Positions 1 to 9,631 of a DNA stretch of 64,000 bases are shown piece by piece (position 1 is the stretch's first letter; each line of letters starts with the position of its first letter). Position numbers and translations under genes: made by a program. This DNA comes from Bradyrhizobium guangdongense. GTDB lineage: Bacteria; Pseudomonadota; Alphaproteobacteria; Rhizobiales; Xanthobacteraceae. Where the stretch lies: NCBI RefSeq assembly GCF_004114975.1, contig NZ_CP030051.1, positions 5,084,001 through 5,148,000 on the forward strand, written 5' to 3'. The notes under the pieces are model-generated. The model saw only the letters and a list, made by a program, of their open reading frames with translations. It did not search any database and was not told the DNA's origin.

Positions 1-514
1 GCTTCGGCAGCTTCTTCAGATGAAACGCCTCGTTGGAGGAAATCACGTGCTCGATGCCGGGGATCGCGGCGCCATGATTGGGCGCGCCACCGGTGGCGAT
101 CAGGATGTATTTGGCGGTGATCTTCCTGTCGTTCTCGAGCAGCCGGATTGTGTGCTTGTCCTCGATCACCGCGCGGCTCTTGACGACCTGCGCGCCTGAC
201 TTCTCGACATTGGTCGTGTAGGCCGCCTCCAGCCGCGCGATCTCCTTGTCCTTGTTGGCGATCAACGTCGCCCAGTCGAAGGTCGCGGGCGGAACGGTCC
301 AGCCGAAGCCGGCAGCGTCCTCGAGCTCGTGGCGGACATGCGAGCCGATCACGAACAGCTTCTTCGGCACGCAGCCGCGGATCACGCAGGTGCCGCCCAT
401 GCGGTATTCTTCCGCGATCATCACGCGGGCGCCGTAACCGGCCGCGATGCGGGCGGCGCGCACGCCGCCCGAACCGCCACCGATGACAAAGAGGTCGACG
501 TCGAATTCAGCCAT
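1..514 (-). CDS. gor: Glutathione-disulfide reductase, C-terminal part outside the window
   Basis: Flavoprotein that reduces oxidised glutathione with NADPH in the cytoplasm. About 171 N-terminal residues are visible. They show the FAD-binding motif GGGSGG near residue 12 and the redox disulfide in GGTCVIRGCVPKKL (Cys43 and Cys48), which is the glutathione reductase spacing. The ATG is at 514 on the minus strand. The gene runs off the window at base 1, so the NADPH and dimerisation domains are not seen. It lies downstream of rpiA and the DUF2059 gene in the same direction and may be cotranscribed. Other class I disulfide reductases share the motif, but VIRGCVPKK favours glutathione reductase. 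Confidence 0.9.
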   Translation of the reverse strand, partial: MAEFDVDLFVIGGGSGGVRAARIAAGYGARVMIAEEYRMGGTCVIRGCVPKKLFVIGSHVRHELEDAAGFGWTVPPATFDWATLIANKDKEIARLEAAYTTNVEKSGAQVVKSRAVIEDKHTIRLLENDRKITAKYILIATGGAPNHGAAIPGIEHVISSNEAFHLKKLPK

Positions 515-561
515 TGTCCACTCCGACCTCGTTCAAGGATGATTTGGACAGATAGGTACTG

Positions 562-1083
562 TCAGATTTCCTTGCCACGCTTGCGCATCTCGGCGCGGAA
601 GGCTCCCATCACGGTCTCGGAGAAGTTCTGGGCCCAGGAGTTCATGAAGGCCATGCTGAGACCGATCGCGCGCGGCTCCGCGGTGATCAGCTTCTGTCCG
701 AGCGGCGACTTGTAGAAGACGACGAGATCCTTGAGCTCCTGCTCGGTGAACTCGCTGGCGTAGATCTGGGCCATGCCCTCGCCGATCTCGTTCTGCCGGC
801 CCTCGAGCTGCTTGGCGACGATCGGGGCGACCTCGTTGAGATCCTTTTGATAGTTCAGGTTCTGCTGGATCAGCGCGACCTTGGTCTTCTCGACGAGGCC
901 CGGCACGGCGCCCGCATACATCGCGCCGGCGTTCTTGATCTGGAGGATTTCCTTGGCGGCCGCAATCGCCGCCGGCGAAGCCTTCGGCGGGGCTGCCTGC
1001 TGCTGCGCCGCAGCCGGGACGGCGGAAAGGGCCAGTCCCACAGCGAGGGTCGCCGCCGGCAAGAATTTCAAAACGCTCTTCAT
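562..1083 (-). CDS. DUF2059 domain exported protein
   Basis: Protein of 173 residues with an N-terminal signal peptide (Lys, hydrophobic stretch, likely cleavage after SAVPAAA near residue 26), so probably periplasmic. The rest is helical and matches the DUF2059 pattern, including YASEFTEQELKDLVVFYKSP, in which an aromatic residue and a KSPxG segment are typical. The molecular function of the family is not known. The start has a good ribosome binding site (AAAGGAGA) that lies just beside the rpiA stop codon. Only two bases separate the two genes, so they are very likely cotranscribed. Confidence 0.85.
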   Translation of the reverse strand: MKSVLKFLPAATLAVGLALSAVPAAAQQQAAPPKASPAAIAAAKEILQIKNAGAMYAGAVPGLVEKTKVALIQQNLNYQKDLNEVAPIVAKQLEGRQNEIGEGMAQIYASEFTEQELKDLVVFYKSPLGQKLITAEPRAIGLSMAFMNSWAQNFSETVMGAFRAEMRKRGKEI

Positions 1084-1085
1084 TC

Positions 1086-1793
1086 CTAGTCTCCTTTCGG
1101 CTTTCGCCGTTCAATCACGCGAATTCCCTCGCCACCCGCCAAAACGGCCGAGCTGGCCAAGCCGATGAACAATCCATGCTCGACGACGCCGGGGATCGTG
1201 CTCAAAGCCCCGGCGAGGCCGGGCGGATCCGCGATACGTTCGAGCTGGGCATCGACGATCCAGTGGCCGCCATCGGTGACGAAAACGTGGCCGTCTTTGG
1301 CCTTGCGAACTGCCATTTGCCCGGAAACGCCGCATTGCGCAAATGCCTTCTCGATCGCCCGCCGTGTCGCGCCAAGCCCGAACGGAATGACCTCCACCGG
1401 CAGCGGAAAGCGGCCGAGCGTCTGCACCCATTTGCTCTCGTCGGCGATCACGATCATGCGATCCGAGGCCGCCGCCACGATCTTCTCGCGCAGCAATGCG
1501 CCGCCACCGCCCTTGATCAGATTGAGCTCGGGATCGATCTCGTCGGCACCGTCGACGGTGATGTCGAGATGGTCGATCTCATCCAGCGTGGTCAGCGGAA
1601 CGCCGCAACGCGTCGCGTCGGCACGCGTCGCTTCGGAGGTCGGCACCCCGATCACCTTGAGGCCGGCGCGCACGCGCTCGCCCAGCAGCTCGACGAAATG
1701 CTTGGCGGTCGAACCGGTGCCGAGGCCGAGCTGCATGCCGTCACGCACCTCCTCCAGCGCGCGCGCCGCCGCCTGCCGCTTCAACTGGTCCAT
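1086..1793 (-). CDS. rpiA: Ribose-5-phosphate isomerase A
   Basis: Interconverts ribose 5-phosphate and ribulose 5-phosphate in the pentose phosphate and Calvin pathways. The 235-residue protein has the phosphate-binding GLGTGST loop (residues 23-29), the TVDGADEID motif with Asp81 and Asp84, Lys94 in [12 protein letters not shown], and Glu103. These match the known catalytic residues of the RpiA family. The frame stays open upstream to 1874, but the start [16 protein letters not shown] at 1793 fits the family length. First gene of a probable rpiA-DUF2059-gor unit. Confidence 0.93.
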   Translation of the reverse strand: MDQLKRQAAARALEEVRDGMQLGLGTGSTAKHFVELLGERVRAGLKVIGVPTSEATRADATRCGVPLTTLDEIDHLDITVDGADEIDPELNLIKGGGGALLREKIVAAASDRMIVIADESKWVQTLGRFPLPVEVIPFGLGATRRAIEKAFAQCGVSGQMAVRKAKDGHVFVTDGGHWIVDAQLERIADPPGLAGALSTIPGVVEHGLFIGLASSAVLAGGEGIRVIERRKPKGD

Positions 1794-1965
1794 GTCCACG
1801 TTTGCGCCCGCTTTGGAGGTCAGGAATGCCGCCGGCCGTTTCGCTTGCGGCGGCCTATGTAGCCTCGTTTTCATCGGGAGAACAGGGTCTGGGAACAGGT
1901 CTATAAGGTGATCTTATGGGGCCGCCCCTTGCGCCGGCCCGGGCGGACCGATAGCGCTTTTTGGC

Positions 1966-2640
1966 ATGAGCTCCCGCTACACCCTCGTTTTCGATCTCGA
2001 CGGCACGCTTGTGGATACGGCGCCCGACCTGATCACCGCGCTGAATTACGTGCTCGACCGCGAAGGCCTGCCGCCGGTGCCGATGGCCTCGGCCCGCAAC
2101 ATGATCGGCGCCGGCGCCCGCAAGCTGATCGAGCGGGGCCTGGAGGCCGAAGGCCGTACGGTAACGCCCGCGGACATGGACCGGATGACGGCGGATTTCA
2201 TCGCCTATTACGCCGATCATATCGCGGTCGAGTCGCGCCCGTTCGAGGGGCTGCTGGACGCGCTCGATCTGTTTGCGGCGCAGGGCCATCGGCTGGCGGT
2301 CTGCACCAACAAGCTGGAATGGCTGTCGAAGCGGCTCCTGGACCAGCTCGACCTCACCAGGCGATTCGGAGCGATCTGCGGCGCCGACACGTTCGGGGTC
2401 CAGAAGCCCGACCCGACCATTTTCCGCCAAACCGTGGCGCGGGCCGGCGGGGAGGTCAAAGCCAGCATCATGGTTGGCGACGCCGGAACCGATGTGGGCG
2501 TCGCCCGCCGCGCGGGGGTGCCCGTGATCGGGGTCAGCTTCGGCTACACGGATGTGCCGATTGCCGAGCTGAAACCGGACCGGCTGATCCATCATATGCG
2601 TGACCTGCCGGCTGCCGCGCACAGCCTGATGACGCCGTAG
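1966..2640 (+). CDS. gph: Phosphoglycolate phosphatase (HAD superfamily)
   Basis: HAD hydrolase of 224 residues that probably dephosphorylates 2-phosphoglycolate. Motif I is FDLDGTLVDT with nucleophile Asp10 and acid-base Asp12. Motif II is VCTNK, motif III the Lys of QKPDPTIF, and motif IV GDAGTDV. An alpha-helical cap follows motif I. The motifs and length fit Gph, but other HAD phosphatases such as pyrophosphatase PpaX look alike, so the substrate is inferred. It is transcribed away from rpiA, with about 170 bases between the two starts. Confidence 0.82.
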   Translation: MSSRYTLVFDLDGTLVDTAPDLITALNYVLDREGLPPVPMASARNMIGAGARKLIERGLEAEGRTVTPADMDRMTADFIAYYADHIAVESRPFEGLLDALDLFAAQGHRLAVCTNKLEWLSKRLLDQLDLTRRFGAICGADTFGVQKPDPTIFRQTVARAGGEVKASIMVGDAGTDVGVARRAGVPVIGVSFGYTDVPIAELKPDRLIHHMRDLPAAAHSLMTP

Positions 2641-2687
2641 GCCGGACAAACCGCTGATTGAGCTGCATTATTCCGCGTAACCCTGCA

Positions 2688-2703
2688 TTAACCATCTATT
2701 AAC
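2688..2703 (+). promoter_or_regulatory. Candidate CtrA binding site
   Basis: The sequence TTAACCATCTATTAAC is an exact TTAA-N7-TTAAC match, the CtrA consensus of alphaproteobacteria, and its left half is the TTAACCAT half-site. It lies 94 bases before the start of the PEGA lipoprotein gene, in the only AT-rich stretch of this intergenic region. Cell-cycle control of that gene is inferred. Confidence 0.55.
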
Positions 2704-2796
2704 TATGCATGGCCCGCCGGTTGCGTGCCCGGAACGACGCTCCTAAGGTCCGGCCGGGGTCATGTGGCGGTTCGTCGCAGTAGAAGTGGATGGGTC

Positions 2797-3273
2797 ATGC
2801 GTCGCGTCTTGGTAGTTGCCTTAATGGGGGCGAGCCTGGGTGGCTGCTCCTCGATGTCCTGGTTCAAATCGGCCCCGCCGCCCGTTCAGGTCAGGCTCGA
2901 ATCCAACCCTCCGGGGGCTGACGCCACGACATCGCTCGGACCGGGCTGCAAGACCCCCTGCTCCGTCTCGGTTCCTGCCCCTGACGCCCCGTTCACGGTC
3001 GCTTTCGCGCTGCCCAAATACCAGCCGGCGAGCGTGCCGGTGAACGTGATCAAGACGCCCGGCGATTTCACCACCCCGGCCTCGGTCACAACAGATCCGA
3101 ATCCGGTGTTCGCGGAGCTTGCGCCGGCGGTGCCTCCGAAGCCCGTGAAGAAGAAGCCGCACCGGCCGAGGAAGCCGAAACCGGCCGCAGCCGCACCTGA
3201 GGCCGCACCGGCGGATGCTGCACCGCCCGCAGCCGCCTCGCCGTTCCCCGATCCGAACGCAGGCAAGCGCTGA
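2797..3273 (+). CDS. PEGA-type lipoprotein with basic, Pro/Ala-rich tail
   Basis: Probable envelope lipoprotein of 158 residues. It starts MRRVLVV, has a short hydrophobic signal and a lipobox LGGC with Cys17 as the predicted acylated residue. Residues 30-80 contain SNPPGAD, two cysteines in GCKTPCS and KYQPASVPV, which resemble a PEGA-like fold. The C-terminal third is Lys/Pro then Ala/Pro rich (KKKPHRPRKPKP) and probably disordered, perhaps binding peptidoglycan or an anionic partner. The frame opens earlier at 2725, but the ATG at 2797 places the signal peptide correctly. A CtrA-like site lies upstream. Confidence 0.7.
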   Translation: MRRVLVVALMGASLGGCSSMSWFKSAPPPVQVRLESNPPGADATTSLGPGCKTPCSVSVPAPDAPFTVAFALPKYQPASVPVNVIKTPGDFTTPASVTTDPNPVFAELAPAVPPKPVKKKPHRPRKPKPAAAAPEAAPADAAPPAAASPFPDPNAGKR

Positions 3274-3381
3274 CTTACGTATACCACCCGATTGTCTGAG
3301 CCGCGTCCGATGCTTAGATTGCGGGCAAGGCGCCGTTGAAGCAAAGGTGCCCCCGTCGCCGTAAGTGACAAGGCATTTTGT

Positions 3382-4416
3382 ATGAACGGATCCACTGCGA
3401 GCCCCCGCACTGCGCTGTCGAGCGCGATGACCGATCCGTTCGGGCGGACGATCTCCTATTTGCGCGTCTCCGTCACCGACCGCTGCGATCTGCGCTGCTT
3501 CTACTGCATGTCGGAAGACATGACGTTCCTGCCGAAGGCCGACCTGCTGACCCTGGAGGAACTCGACCGGCTCTGCTCGGCGTTCATCGCCAAGGGCGTG
3601 AAGAAGCTGCGGCTCACCGGCGGCGAGCCGCTGGTCCGCCGCAACGTGATGACGCTGGTGCGCTCGCTGTCGCGGCATCTGTCGAGCGGCGCCTTGAACG
3701 AGCTGACGCTGACCACCAACGGCACCCAGCTCGCAAAGCATGCCAGGGAGCTGGCCGATTGCGGCGTCCGCCGCATCAATGTCTCGCTCGACACGCTCGA
3801 CCCGAAGAAGTTTCGCGAGATCACCCGCTGGGGCGAGATCGACAAGGTGCTCGAAGGCATCGAGGCCGCGCGCGCCGCGGGGCTGGCCGTGAAGATCAAC
3901 GCAGTGGCGCTGAAGAACCTCAACGAGGACGAGCTTCCCGACTTGATGCGCTGGGCCCACGGCAAGAACATGGGCCTCACCCTGATCGAGGTGATGCCGA
4001 TGGGCGAGATCGGCGCGGGCCGCATTGATCAATATCTGCCGTTGTCCCTGGTGCGCGCGCGGCTCGCCCAGCAATTCACATTGACAGATCTCGCCGAGAG
4101 CACCGGGGGCCCGGCGCGCTATGTCAGCGTCGCCGAGACCGGCGGCAAGCTCGGCTTCATCACGCCGATGACCCACAATTTCTGCGAATCCTGCAACCGG
4201 GTGCGCATCACCTGCACCGGCACGCTGCACACCTGCCTCGGCCACGAGGATGCCTCGGACCTGCGCAAACCTCTGCGTGCATCCGATGACGATGTGCTGC
4301 TTGCGGATGCGATCGACCGCGCCATCGGCTTGAAGCCCAAGGGCCACGACTTCATCATCGACCGTCGTCACGACCGCCCGAGCGTCTCGAGGCATATGAG
4401 CGTCACCGGCGGCTGA
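3382..4416 (+). CDS. moaA: GTP 3',8-cyclase MoaA
   Basis: Radical SAM enzyme for the first step of molybdenum cofactor synthesis, converting GTP to 3',8-cyclo-GTP. The 344-residue protein has the SAM cluster motif CDLRCFYC (Cys35, Cys39, Cys42), the GGEP motif, a second cluster motif in [12 protein letters not shown] plus a later Cys, and the C-terminal Gly-Gly needed for activity in this family. The start at 3382 has no clear ribosome binding site. Met16 (at 3427) is an alternative. No other moa gene is nearby. Confidence 0.95.
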   Translation: MNGSTASPRTALSSAMTDPFGRTISYLRVSVTDRCDLRCFYCMSEDMTFLPKADLLTLEELDRLCSAFIAKGVKKLRLTGGEPLVRRNVMTLVRSLSRHLSSGALNELTLTTNGTQLAKHARELADCGVRRINVSLDTLDPKKFREITRWGEIDKVLEGIEAARAAGLAVKINAVALKNLNEDELPDLMRWAHGKNMGLTLIEVMPMGEIGAGRIDQYLPLSLVRARLAQQFTLTDLAESTGGPARYVSVAETGGKLGFITPMTHNFCESCNRVRITCTGTLHTCLGHEDASDLRKPLRASDDDVLLADAIDRAIGLKPKGHDFIIDRRHDRPSVSRHMSVTGG

Positions 4417-4586
4417 GGAACGGCCGGCTGCGGCCCTATTCCCCTGAGATATCAACAAACTTCCGATTGACTGGCGGCACGCCCGCTGGTTTGGTGCGCC
4501 AGCCTCATGCCTGCGCGGCGAGACAAGCCACGCGCCTCGTCGGCGCAGTCAAGACGGCTGGGGCACCATCGGGGGAGGACCAATCT

Positions 4587-5168
4587 TTGCAAGCGCTCCT
4601 TAGGCTGAGCAGTGGGATCGACGCGTTCACGCGCTGGACGGGCAAGCGTCTGGCCTGGATGATCGTGTTGGCGGTCGTCGTCTCGGCGCTCAATGCGATC
4701 GTTCGGAAGGTGTTCGACACCTCCTCCAATTCCTGGCTCGAGCTGCAATGGGTGCTCTTCAGCATCGTGTTCCTGCTCTGCTCGCCGTGGACGTTGCTCG
4801 ATAACGAACACATCCGCATCGACATCGTGAACAACACATTGCCGAAGAAGGTCCGCAGCATGATCGACGTGATCGGTCATGTGTTCTTCCTCATTCCGCT
4901 GTGCGTCGTCATGATCCTCACCGGCGTACCGTTCTTCGAGCGGTCGTTCCAGATCAACGAGCAGTCGGGCAATGCCGGCGGCCTGCCGCAATGGCCCGCC
5001 AAATCCCTGATCATGATCGGATTCGCGTTCCTGCTGGTTCAGGCCATCTCCGAATTGATCAAGCGGATCGCGGTGATGCGCGGATTGATTCCAGATCCTC
5101 ACGAGTCCCAGGTCTCGGCGCTCGAGGCGGAAGTCGAGCATCTCGTCGAAGCGATCGAGAAGAAATAG
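4587..5168 (+). CDS. TRAP transporter small permease (DctQ type)
   Basis: Small membrane subunit of a tripartite ATP-independent periplasmic transporter, about 193 residues with four predicted membrane helices. The segment SSNSWLELQWVLFSIVFLL is typical of DctQ proteins of the mannitol/chloroaromatic subgroup. The TTG start at 4587 is chosen because an excellent GGGGGAGG ribosome binding site ends eight bases before it. The frame is open upstream to 4467, but that part is Arg/Ala-rich and not membrane-like. It is followed after 26 bases by the large permease. The matching binding proteins are probably the two encoded near 12-14.5 kb. Confidence 0.85.
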   Translation: MQALLRLSSGIDAFTRWTGKRLAWMIVLAVVVSALNAIVRKVFDTSSNSWLELQWVLFSIVFLLCSPWTLLDNEHIRIDIVNNTLPKKVRSMIDVIGHVFFLIPLCVVMILTGVPFFERSFQINEQSGNAGGLPQWPAKSLIMIGFAFLLVQAISELIKRIAVMRGLIPDPHESQVSALEAEVEHLVEAIEKK

Positions 5169-5194
5169 CCGTTGGCGACGGTTCAGGGGGAATT

Positions 5195-6850
5195 ATGACC
5201 GCATTCATCATCGCCAATCTGGCGCCCATCATGTTCGCGACGCTCGTCGTCGTGCTGCTGCTCGGCTATCCCGCGGCATTTTCGCTCGGCGCCGTCGGCC
5301 TCTTCTACGCCGTGATCGGCATCGAACTCGGCGAATTCCGCCCCGACTTCCTCAACGCGCTTCCCGAGCGCGTCTACGGCGTGATGAACAACGACACGCT
5401 GCTCGCCATCCCCTTCTTCACCTTCATGGGGCTGGTGCTGGAGCGGTCGGGCATGGCCGAGGACCTGCTCGACACCATCGGACAGCTGTTCGGCACCATC
5501 CGCGGCGGCCTCGCCTACGCGGTCGTGTTCGTCGGCGCCCTGCTTGCGGCAACGACCGGCGTGGTCGCCGCGTCCGTGATCTCGATGGGGCTGATCTCGC
5601 TGCCGATCATGCTGCGCTACGGTTACGACCGGCGCATGGCGACCGGCATCATCGCGGCGTCAGGCACGCTCGCGCAGATCATTCCGCCTTCGCTCGTCCT
5701 GATCGTGATGGCCGACCAGCTCGGCAAATCCGTCGGCGACATGTACGAGGGCGCCTTCATTCCGGGTCTGGTGCTCGCGGGCCTCTACGCGGGCTATGCC
5801 TTCCTCGTCAGCATCATCTTCCCGAAGGCCGCCCCCGGCCTGCCGAAGGAGGCCATCGGCTTCCGCGAAGACAATGGCAGCCGTGGCCTTATCTCCCTCG
5901 GCGTGCTCTTCATTGCGAGCTGCGTGTTCGGCTGGTTCATGATGCGCAACTCCGAGACGCACGGCGCCGACTTCGTCGTGCTCAGCATGTTCAACGGCAT
6001 CATCTTCGCCTTCGCCGTCGCGGTGCTGAACTGGGTCATCGACAAGCTCACCGGCTTCCGCTTCCTGTCGAAGATGGCGCAGCAGACCACCTTCGTCATG
6101 GTGCCGCCGCTGTTCCTGATCTTCCTGGTGCTCGGCACCATCTTCATCGGCCTCGCGACGCCGACGGAAGGTGGCGCGATGGGCGCTGCCGGCGCCCTCA
6201 TCCTCGGCGCGGCGAAACGGCGGCTGAGCTGGGACCTGATCCGGCAGGCGACGGAATCGACCGCCAAGCTGTCGGCGTTCGTGGTGTTCATCCTGGTCGG
6301 CGCCCGCGTGTTCTCGCTCACCTTCTACGGCGTCAGCGGACACGTCTGGGTCGAGCACCTGCTCACCTCGCTGCCCGGCGGCCAAGTCGGCTTCCTGATC
6401 TTCGTCAACGCCTTCGTGTTCGTGCTGGCCTTCTTCCTCGACTTCTTCGAGCTGGCCTTCATCGTGATCCCGCTGCTGGGGCCTGCCGCCGAGCACCTGG
6501 GCATCGATCTGATCTGGTTCGGCGTCATCCTCGGCGTCAACATGCAGACCTCGTTCATGCATCCGCCGTTCGGCTTCGCCCTGTTCTACCTCAGGTCGGT
6601 CGCGCCCAAGGAGCGATACACCGATCGCGTCACCGGCAAGAGGATGGACCCGGTCACCACGGGGCAGATCTATTGGGGCGCGGTGCCGTTCGTGGTGATC
6701 CAGATCATCATGGTCGGTCTGGTGATCGCGTTCCCGTCGATGGTCATGCACTACAAGGGCACCCAGTCGAACATCGACCCGAACTCCGTCAAGATCGAGG
6801 TGCCGCAGATCGAGCTGCCGCCGCTCGACTTCGGTCCGCCGCAGAAGTAG
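5195..6850 (+). CDS. TRAP transporter large permease (DctM type)
   Basis: Large membrane subunit that moves substrate driven by an ion gradient. At 551 residues it is longer than classical DctM (about 430), as in the subgroup paired with TakP-like binding proteins. It has about twelve or more hydrophobic segments, including GLVLERSGMAEDLLDTIGQL and SGTLAQIIPPSLVLIVMADQ, which are family signatures. The ATG at 5195 follows a CAGGGGG ribosome binding site. It is cotranscribed with the small permease. Substrate unknown; keto acids or other carboxylates are likely from the family. Confidence 0.9.
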   Translation: MTAFIIANLAPIMFATLVVVLLLGYPAAFSLGAVGLFYAVIGIELGEFRPDFLNALPERVYGVMNNDTLLAIPFFTFMGLVLERSGMAEDLLDTIGQLFGTIRGGLAYAVVFVGALLAATTGVVAASVISMGLISLPIMLRYGYDRRMATGIIAASGTLAQIIPPSLVLIVMADQLGKSVGDMYEGAFIPGLVLAGLYAGYAFLVSIIFPKAAPGLPKEAIGFREDNGSRGLISLGVLFIASCVFGWFMMRNSETHGADFVVLSMFNGIIFAFAVAVLNWVIDKLTGFRFLSKMAQQTTFVMVPPLFLIFLVLGTIFIGLATPTEGGAMGAAGALILGAAKRRLSWDLIRQATESTAKLSAFVVFILVGARVFSLTFYGVSGHVWVEHLLTSLPGGQVGFLIFVNAFVFVLAFFLDFFELAFIVIPLLGPAAEHLGIDLIWFGVILGVNMQTSFMHPPFGFALFYLRSVAPKERYTDRVTGKRMDPVTTGQIYWGAVPFVVIQIIMVGLVIAFPSMVMHYKGTQSNIDPNSVKIEVPQIELPPLDFGPPQK

Positions 6851-6954
6851 CTATCCTGCGCACGCCGTCATGTTCCGCTTTGGGGGCACGACGGCGTGAC
6901 AGGCGCGCCGAACACGGGCATACCGGACGTTCCTTCAACTCTGGAATGCCCTGC

Positions 6955-8244
6955 ATGCTCCGATCGTCCCCCGCTTCCTCGCTCGCCGGTTCGCTAATTG
7001 CCTGCCTGTGGCTCGCCTGTGCCGCAACCATCGTCCACGCCGAGCCAGTCGCCGACGTTCACGCGCTGGCGCAGAAAGAGCAGCAGCCGCTGCTCGACAC
7101 GCTGCGCGATCTCGTCAGCATCGAATCCGGCAGCAAGGATATCGAAGGCCTGAACGTGATCGCCGGGCGCGTCGCCGACCAGCTCAAGCAGCTCGGCGGC
7201 ACGGTGGAGATCCTGCAGCCTGCCGACATTGATCGTCTCGACGACACGCCCGAAAAGATCGGCCCGGCCGTGCACGCCACCTTCAAGGGCACCGGCACCA
7301 GGAAGATCATGCTGATCGCCCACATGGACACGGTGTACCTGAAGGGCATGCTGAAGGACCAGCCGTTCCGCATCGACGGCGACAGGGCCTACGGCCTCGG
7401 CATTGCCGACGACAAGCAGGGCGTCGCGCTCATTCTCCACACGGTGGCGATGCTGCAGAAGCTGAACTTCAGGGATTACGGCACCCTCACGGTGCTCACC
7501 AATGGCGACGAGGAGATCTCCTCGCCCGGCTGGCGCAGCACCATCACCAAATTCGCCTCTGATCAGGACGTGGTGTTCTCGTTCGAAGGCGGCGGTACCG
7601 ATGGCACGCTGCGCCTCGCGACCAGCGGCATTGGCTCGGCCTATCTCAAGGTGATCGGCCGGTCCTCGCATGCCGGCGCAACGCCCGAGGGCGGCATCAA
7701 TGCGCTCTACGAGCTCTCCCATCAGGTGCTGCAGATGAAGGATCTGTCCAAGCCCGAGCAGTGCCTGAAGCTGAACTGGACGGTGTCCAAGGCCGGCACC
7801 AACCGTAACGTGATTCCTGCCGAAGCCACGGCCCAGGCCGATGCGCGCGCCCTCAAGGTGTCCGATTTCGACGAGCTCGAGAAGGCGCTGCAGGAGAAGA
7901 TCAAAAATCACCTGCTGCCGGAGTCCAAGGTCGAGCTGAAATTCGAGGTGCGCCGCCCTCCGCTCGAGGCCACCGACGCCTCGCGCCGCGTCGCCGCCTA
8001 TGGCAAGACGATCTATCAGGAGCTCGGAATGTCCATGAACGTCGCCGAGAAGGCGACGGGCGGCGGCACCGACGCTGCCTTCGCCGCGCTCAAGACCAAG
8101 GGCGCCGTGGTCGAAGGCATGGGCCTGTCGGGCTTCGGCGCCCATTCCAACGATGCCGAATACGTCCAGATCAACAGCATCGTGCCGCGTCTTTACCTGA
8201 CCACACGCATGATCATGGACCTGTCGACCGGCAAGCTGAAATAG
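6955..8244 (+). CDS. Exported M20-family zinc peptidase (glutamate carboxypeptidase-like)
   Basis: Probable secreted metallopeptidase of 429 residues, starting with a signal peptide that ends near IVHAEP (residue 26). Zinc ligands and catalytic residues of the M20/ArgE/CPG2 family are visible: His and Asp in IAHMDTVY, Asp in GIADDKQG, the Glu pair in NGDEEISSPG, and a C-terminal His in GFGAHSNDAEY. A dimerisation domain starts near GRSSHAGATPEGG. It may release C-terminal glutamate from folate or peptides, but the substrate is inferred. A second ATG lies nine bases upstream (6946). Its stop is three bases from the converging kinase gene. Confidence 0.85.
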   Translation: MLRSSPASSLAGSLIACLWLACAATIVHAEPVADVHALAQKEQQPLLDTLRDLVSIESGSKDIEGLNVIAGRVADQLKQLGGTVEILQPADIDRLDDTPEKIGPAVHATFKGTGTRKIMLIAHMDTVYLKGMLKDQPFRIDGDRAYGLGIADDKQGVALILHTVAMLQKLNFRDYGTLTVLTNGDEEISSPGWRSTITKFASDQDVVFSFEGGGTDGTLRLATSGIGSAYLKVIGRSSHAGATPEGGINALYELSHQVLQMKDLSKPEQCLKLNWTVSKAGTNRNVIPAEATAQADARALKVSDFDELEKALQEKIKNHLLPESKVELKFEVRRPPLEATDASRRVAAYGKTIYQELGMSMNVAEKATGGGTDAAFAALKTKGAVVEGMGLSGFGAHSNDAEYVQINSIVPRLYLTTRMIMDLSTGKLK

Positions 8245-8247
8245 CGA

Positions 8248-9630
8248 TCAGCTCCGGCCAACGGCGGAGGCGCCCTCCTCCGCCAGCCTGAACCGCAGCG
8301 TGAACTCGGCGCCGCCGCCGGGGAGGTTGTCCACCGCGACCGTCGCGGCGTGGTCGTCGGCAACCCCGCGCACGATCGACAAGCCGAGGCCCGCGCCGTC
8401 GCTGCGCTGGCGATCCCTGCGCCAGAAGCGCTGGAAGATCAGCTCGCGTTCGGACTCCGCGACGCCGGGGCCGCAATCGCGCACGCGCACCGAGCCGTCG
8501 TCGCCGACCTCGATGTCGACCGAGGTCTCCTTCGCCGTGAACTTGATGGCGTTTTCGGCGAGGTTGAACACCGCGCGCTGAAGCATCTCGGAATTGCCGT
8601 GGATCATCACCGGGGCCTCGGCGCCCTTGAGTGCGATGTCCTTGTGCTGGGCGATCGCGAACGGCGCGATCGACCCGACCACTTCGGCGCAGACGGCGCG
8701 CAAGTCCGCGGTCTCGCCTGGATCGAGCACCAGCGTATCGAGCTCGGCGATCTCCAGCAGCTGGGCGACGATCCGGCTCATGGCTTCGATGTCGTCATGC
8801 AGCGCCTGCCGCGCGGCAGCATCGCCAAGCGTTTCGATCCGGGTCCGCAGGATCGCAAGTGGCGTGCGCAATTGATGGGCGGCGTCGGCCGTGAACTGGC
8901 GTTGCACGCGAAAGCCGTCCTCGAGCCGATCCAGCGCCTGGTTGACGGCCGTGACGAGCGGCACGATCTCGCGCGGAATCTGCTCCGTCGGCAGGCGAAT
9001 GTCGGTGCGGGCAGGACCGATGGCGCTCGCCTTCTCCGAGGCCTTCCAGAGCGGTGCGATCGCGCGGCGGAAAATGATGATGTCGGTGGCGAGCAGGACC
9101 AGAAGAATCGGAATGGTGATCCACCCGACCCGGCGGAAGAAGTTCGATATGATGTCGTCGGTGATGACGTCGCGGTGGGAGAGGTCCTCCGCCACGTGAA
9201 TGCGAACCATGGTGTCGCCGATCATCTGGGTCACGTCGGCACCGGAAATCGACTCTGACTCGACGTTCCCGGTCTTCTTGTGGGACGAGAACAGCAGGCG
9301 GCCACCGGCGTCACGGATGTCGTATTGATAGCGGCCATAGGCTTCCGAATAGAGACCGCGAAGGCTGTCGGGAAGATTGAACGTCACCTTGCCGTCCGGC
9401 CCAACGGCGATGCGCTCGGCCAGCGTCTCGGCCTGGGCTCGCATCGCGGCGCGATGCAGCTGGTCGATCTCGGAATTCAAAAGCCAGAACAGGACCAGCG
9501 GCAGGAAGATCGCAACCACCGCGACCGCGATGATGTGCAGGAACACGATGCGCGAGATCAGCGATTTGAACGATGGCGGCCTCACTCCTCGCCACCCCTG
9601 GGACCCGTTCTGGGATCCGGCCCCAGCCAC
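8248..9630 (-). CDS. Two-component sensor histidine kinase (QseC/TctE type)
   Basis: Inner-membrane sensor kinase of 460 residues. A membrane helix near residues 28-50, a periplasmic sensor of about 110 residues and a second helix (WITIPILLVLLATDIIIF) are followed by a HAMP-like linker, the phosphoacceptor motif AAHQLRTPLAIL, an N box with NLAENAIKF, and G boxes DCGPGV and GAGLGLSIV. The likely GTG start at 9630 lies one base from the stop of the partner response regulator gene, so the two are cotranscribed with the regulator first. The signal is unknown; the TctE resemblance suggests carboxylates. Confidence 0.85.
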   Translation of the reverse strand: MAGAGSQNGSQGWRGVRPPSFKSLISRIVFLHIIAVAVVAIFLPLVLFWLLNSEIDQLHRAAMRAQAETLAERIAVGPDGKVTFNLPDSLRGLYSEAYGRYQYDIRDAGGRLLFSSHKKTGNVESESISGADVTQMIGDTMVRIHVAEDLSHRDVITDDIISNFFRRVGWITIPILLVLLATDIIIFRRAIAPLWKASEKASAIGPARTDIRLPTEQIPREIVPLVTAVNQALDRLEDGFRVQRQFTADAAHQLRTPLAILRTRIETLGDAAARQALHDDIEAMSRIVAQLLEIAELDTLVLDPGETADLRAVCAEVVGSIAPFAIAQHKDIALKGAEAPVMIHGNSEMLQRAVFNLAENAIKFTAKETSVDIEVGDDGSVRVRDCGPGVAESERELIFQRFWRRDRQRSDGAGLGLSIVRGVADDHAATVAVDNLPGGGAEFTLRFRLAEEGASAVGRS

Positions 9631-9631
9631 G

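Noticed and set aside
2821..4458. A 545-codon open frame on the minus strand opposite the lipoprotein and moaA genes
   Set aside because: It is a shadow of GC-rich coding DNA: Arg/Gly/His-rich sequence with no family pattern, opposite two clear genes.
6861..6898. Inverted repeat CACGCCGTC/GACGGCGTG after the TRAP large permease as a terminator
   Set aside because: The loop is 20 bases and no T-tract follows on either strand.
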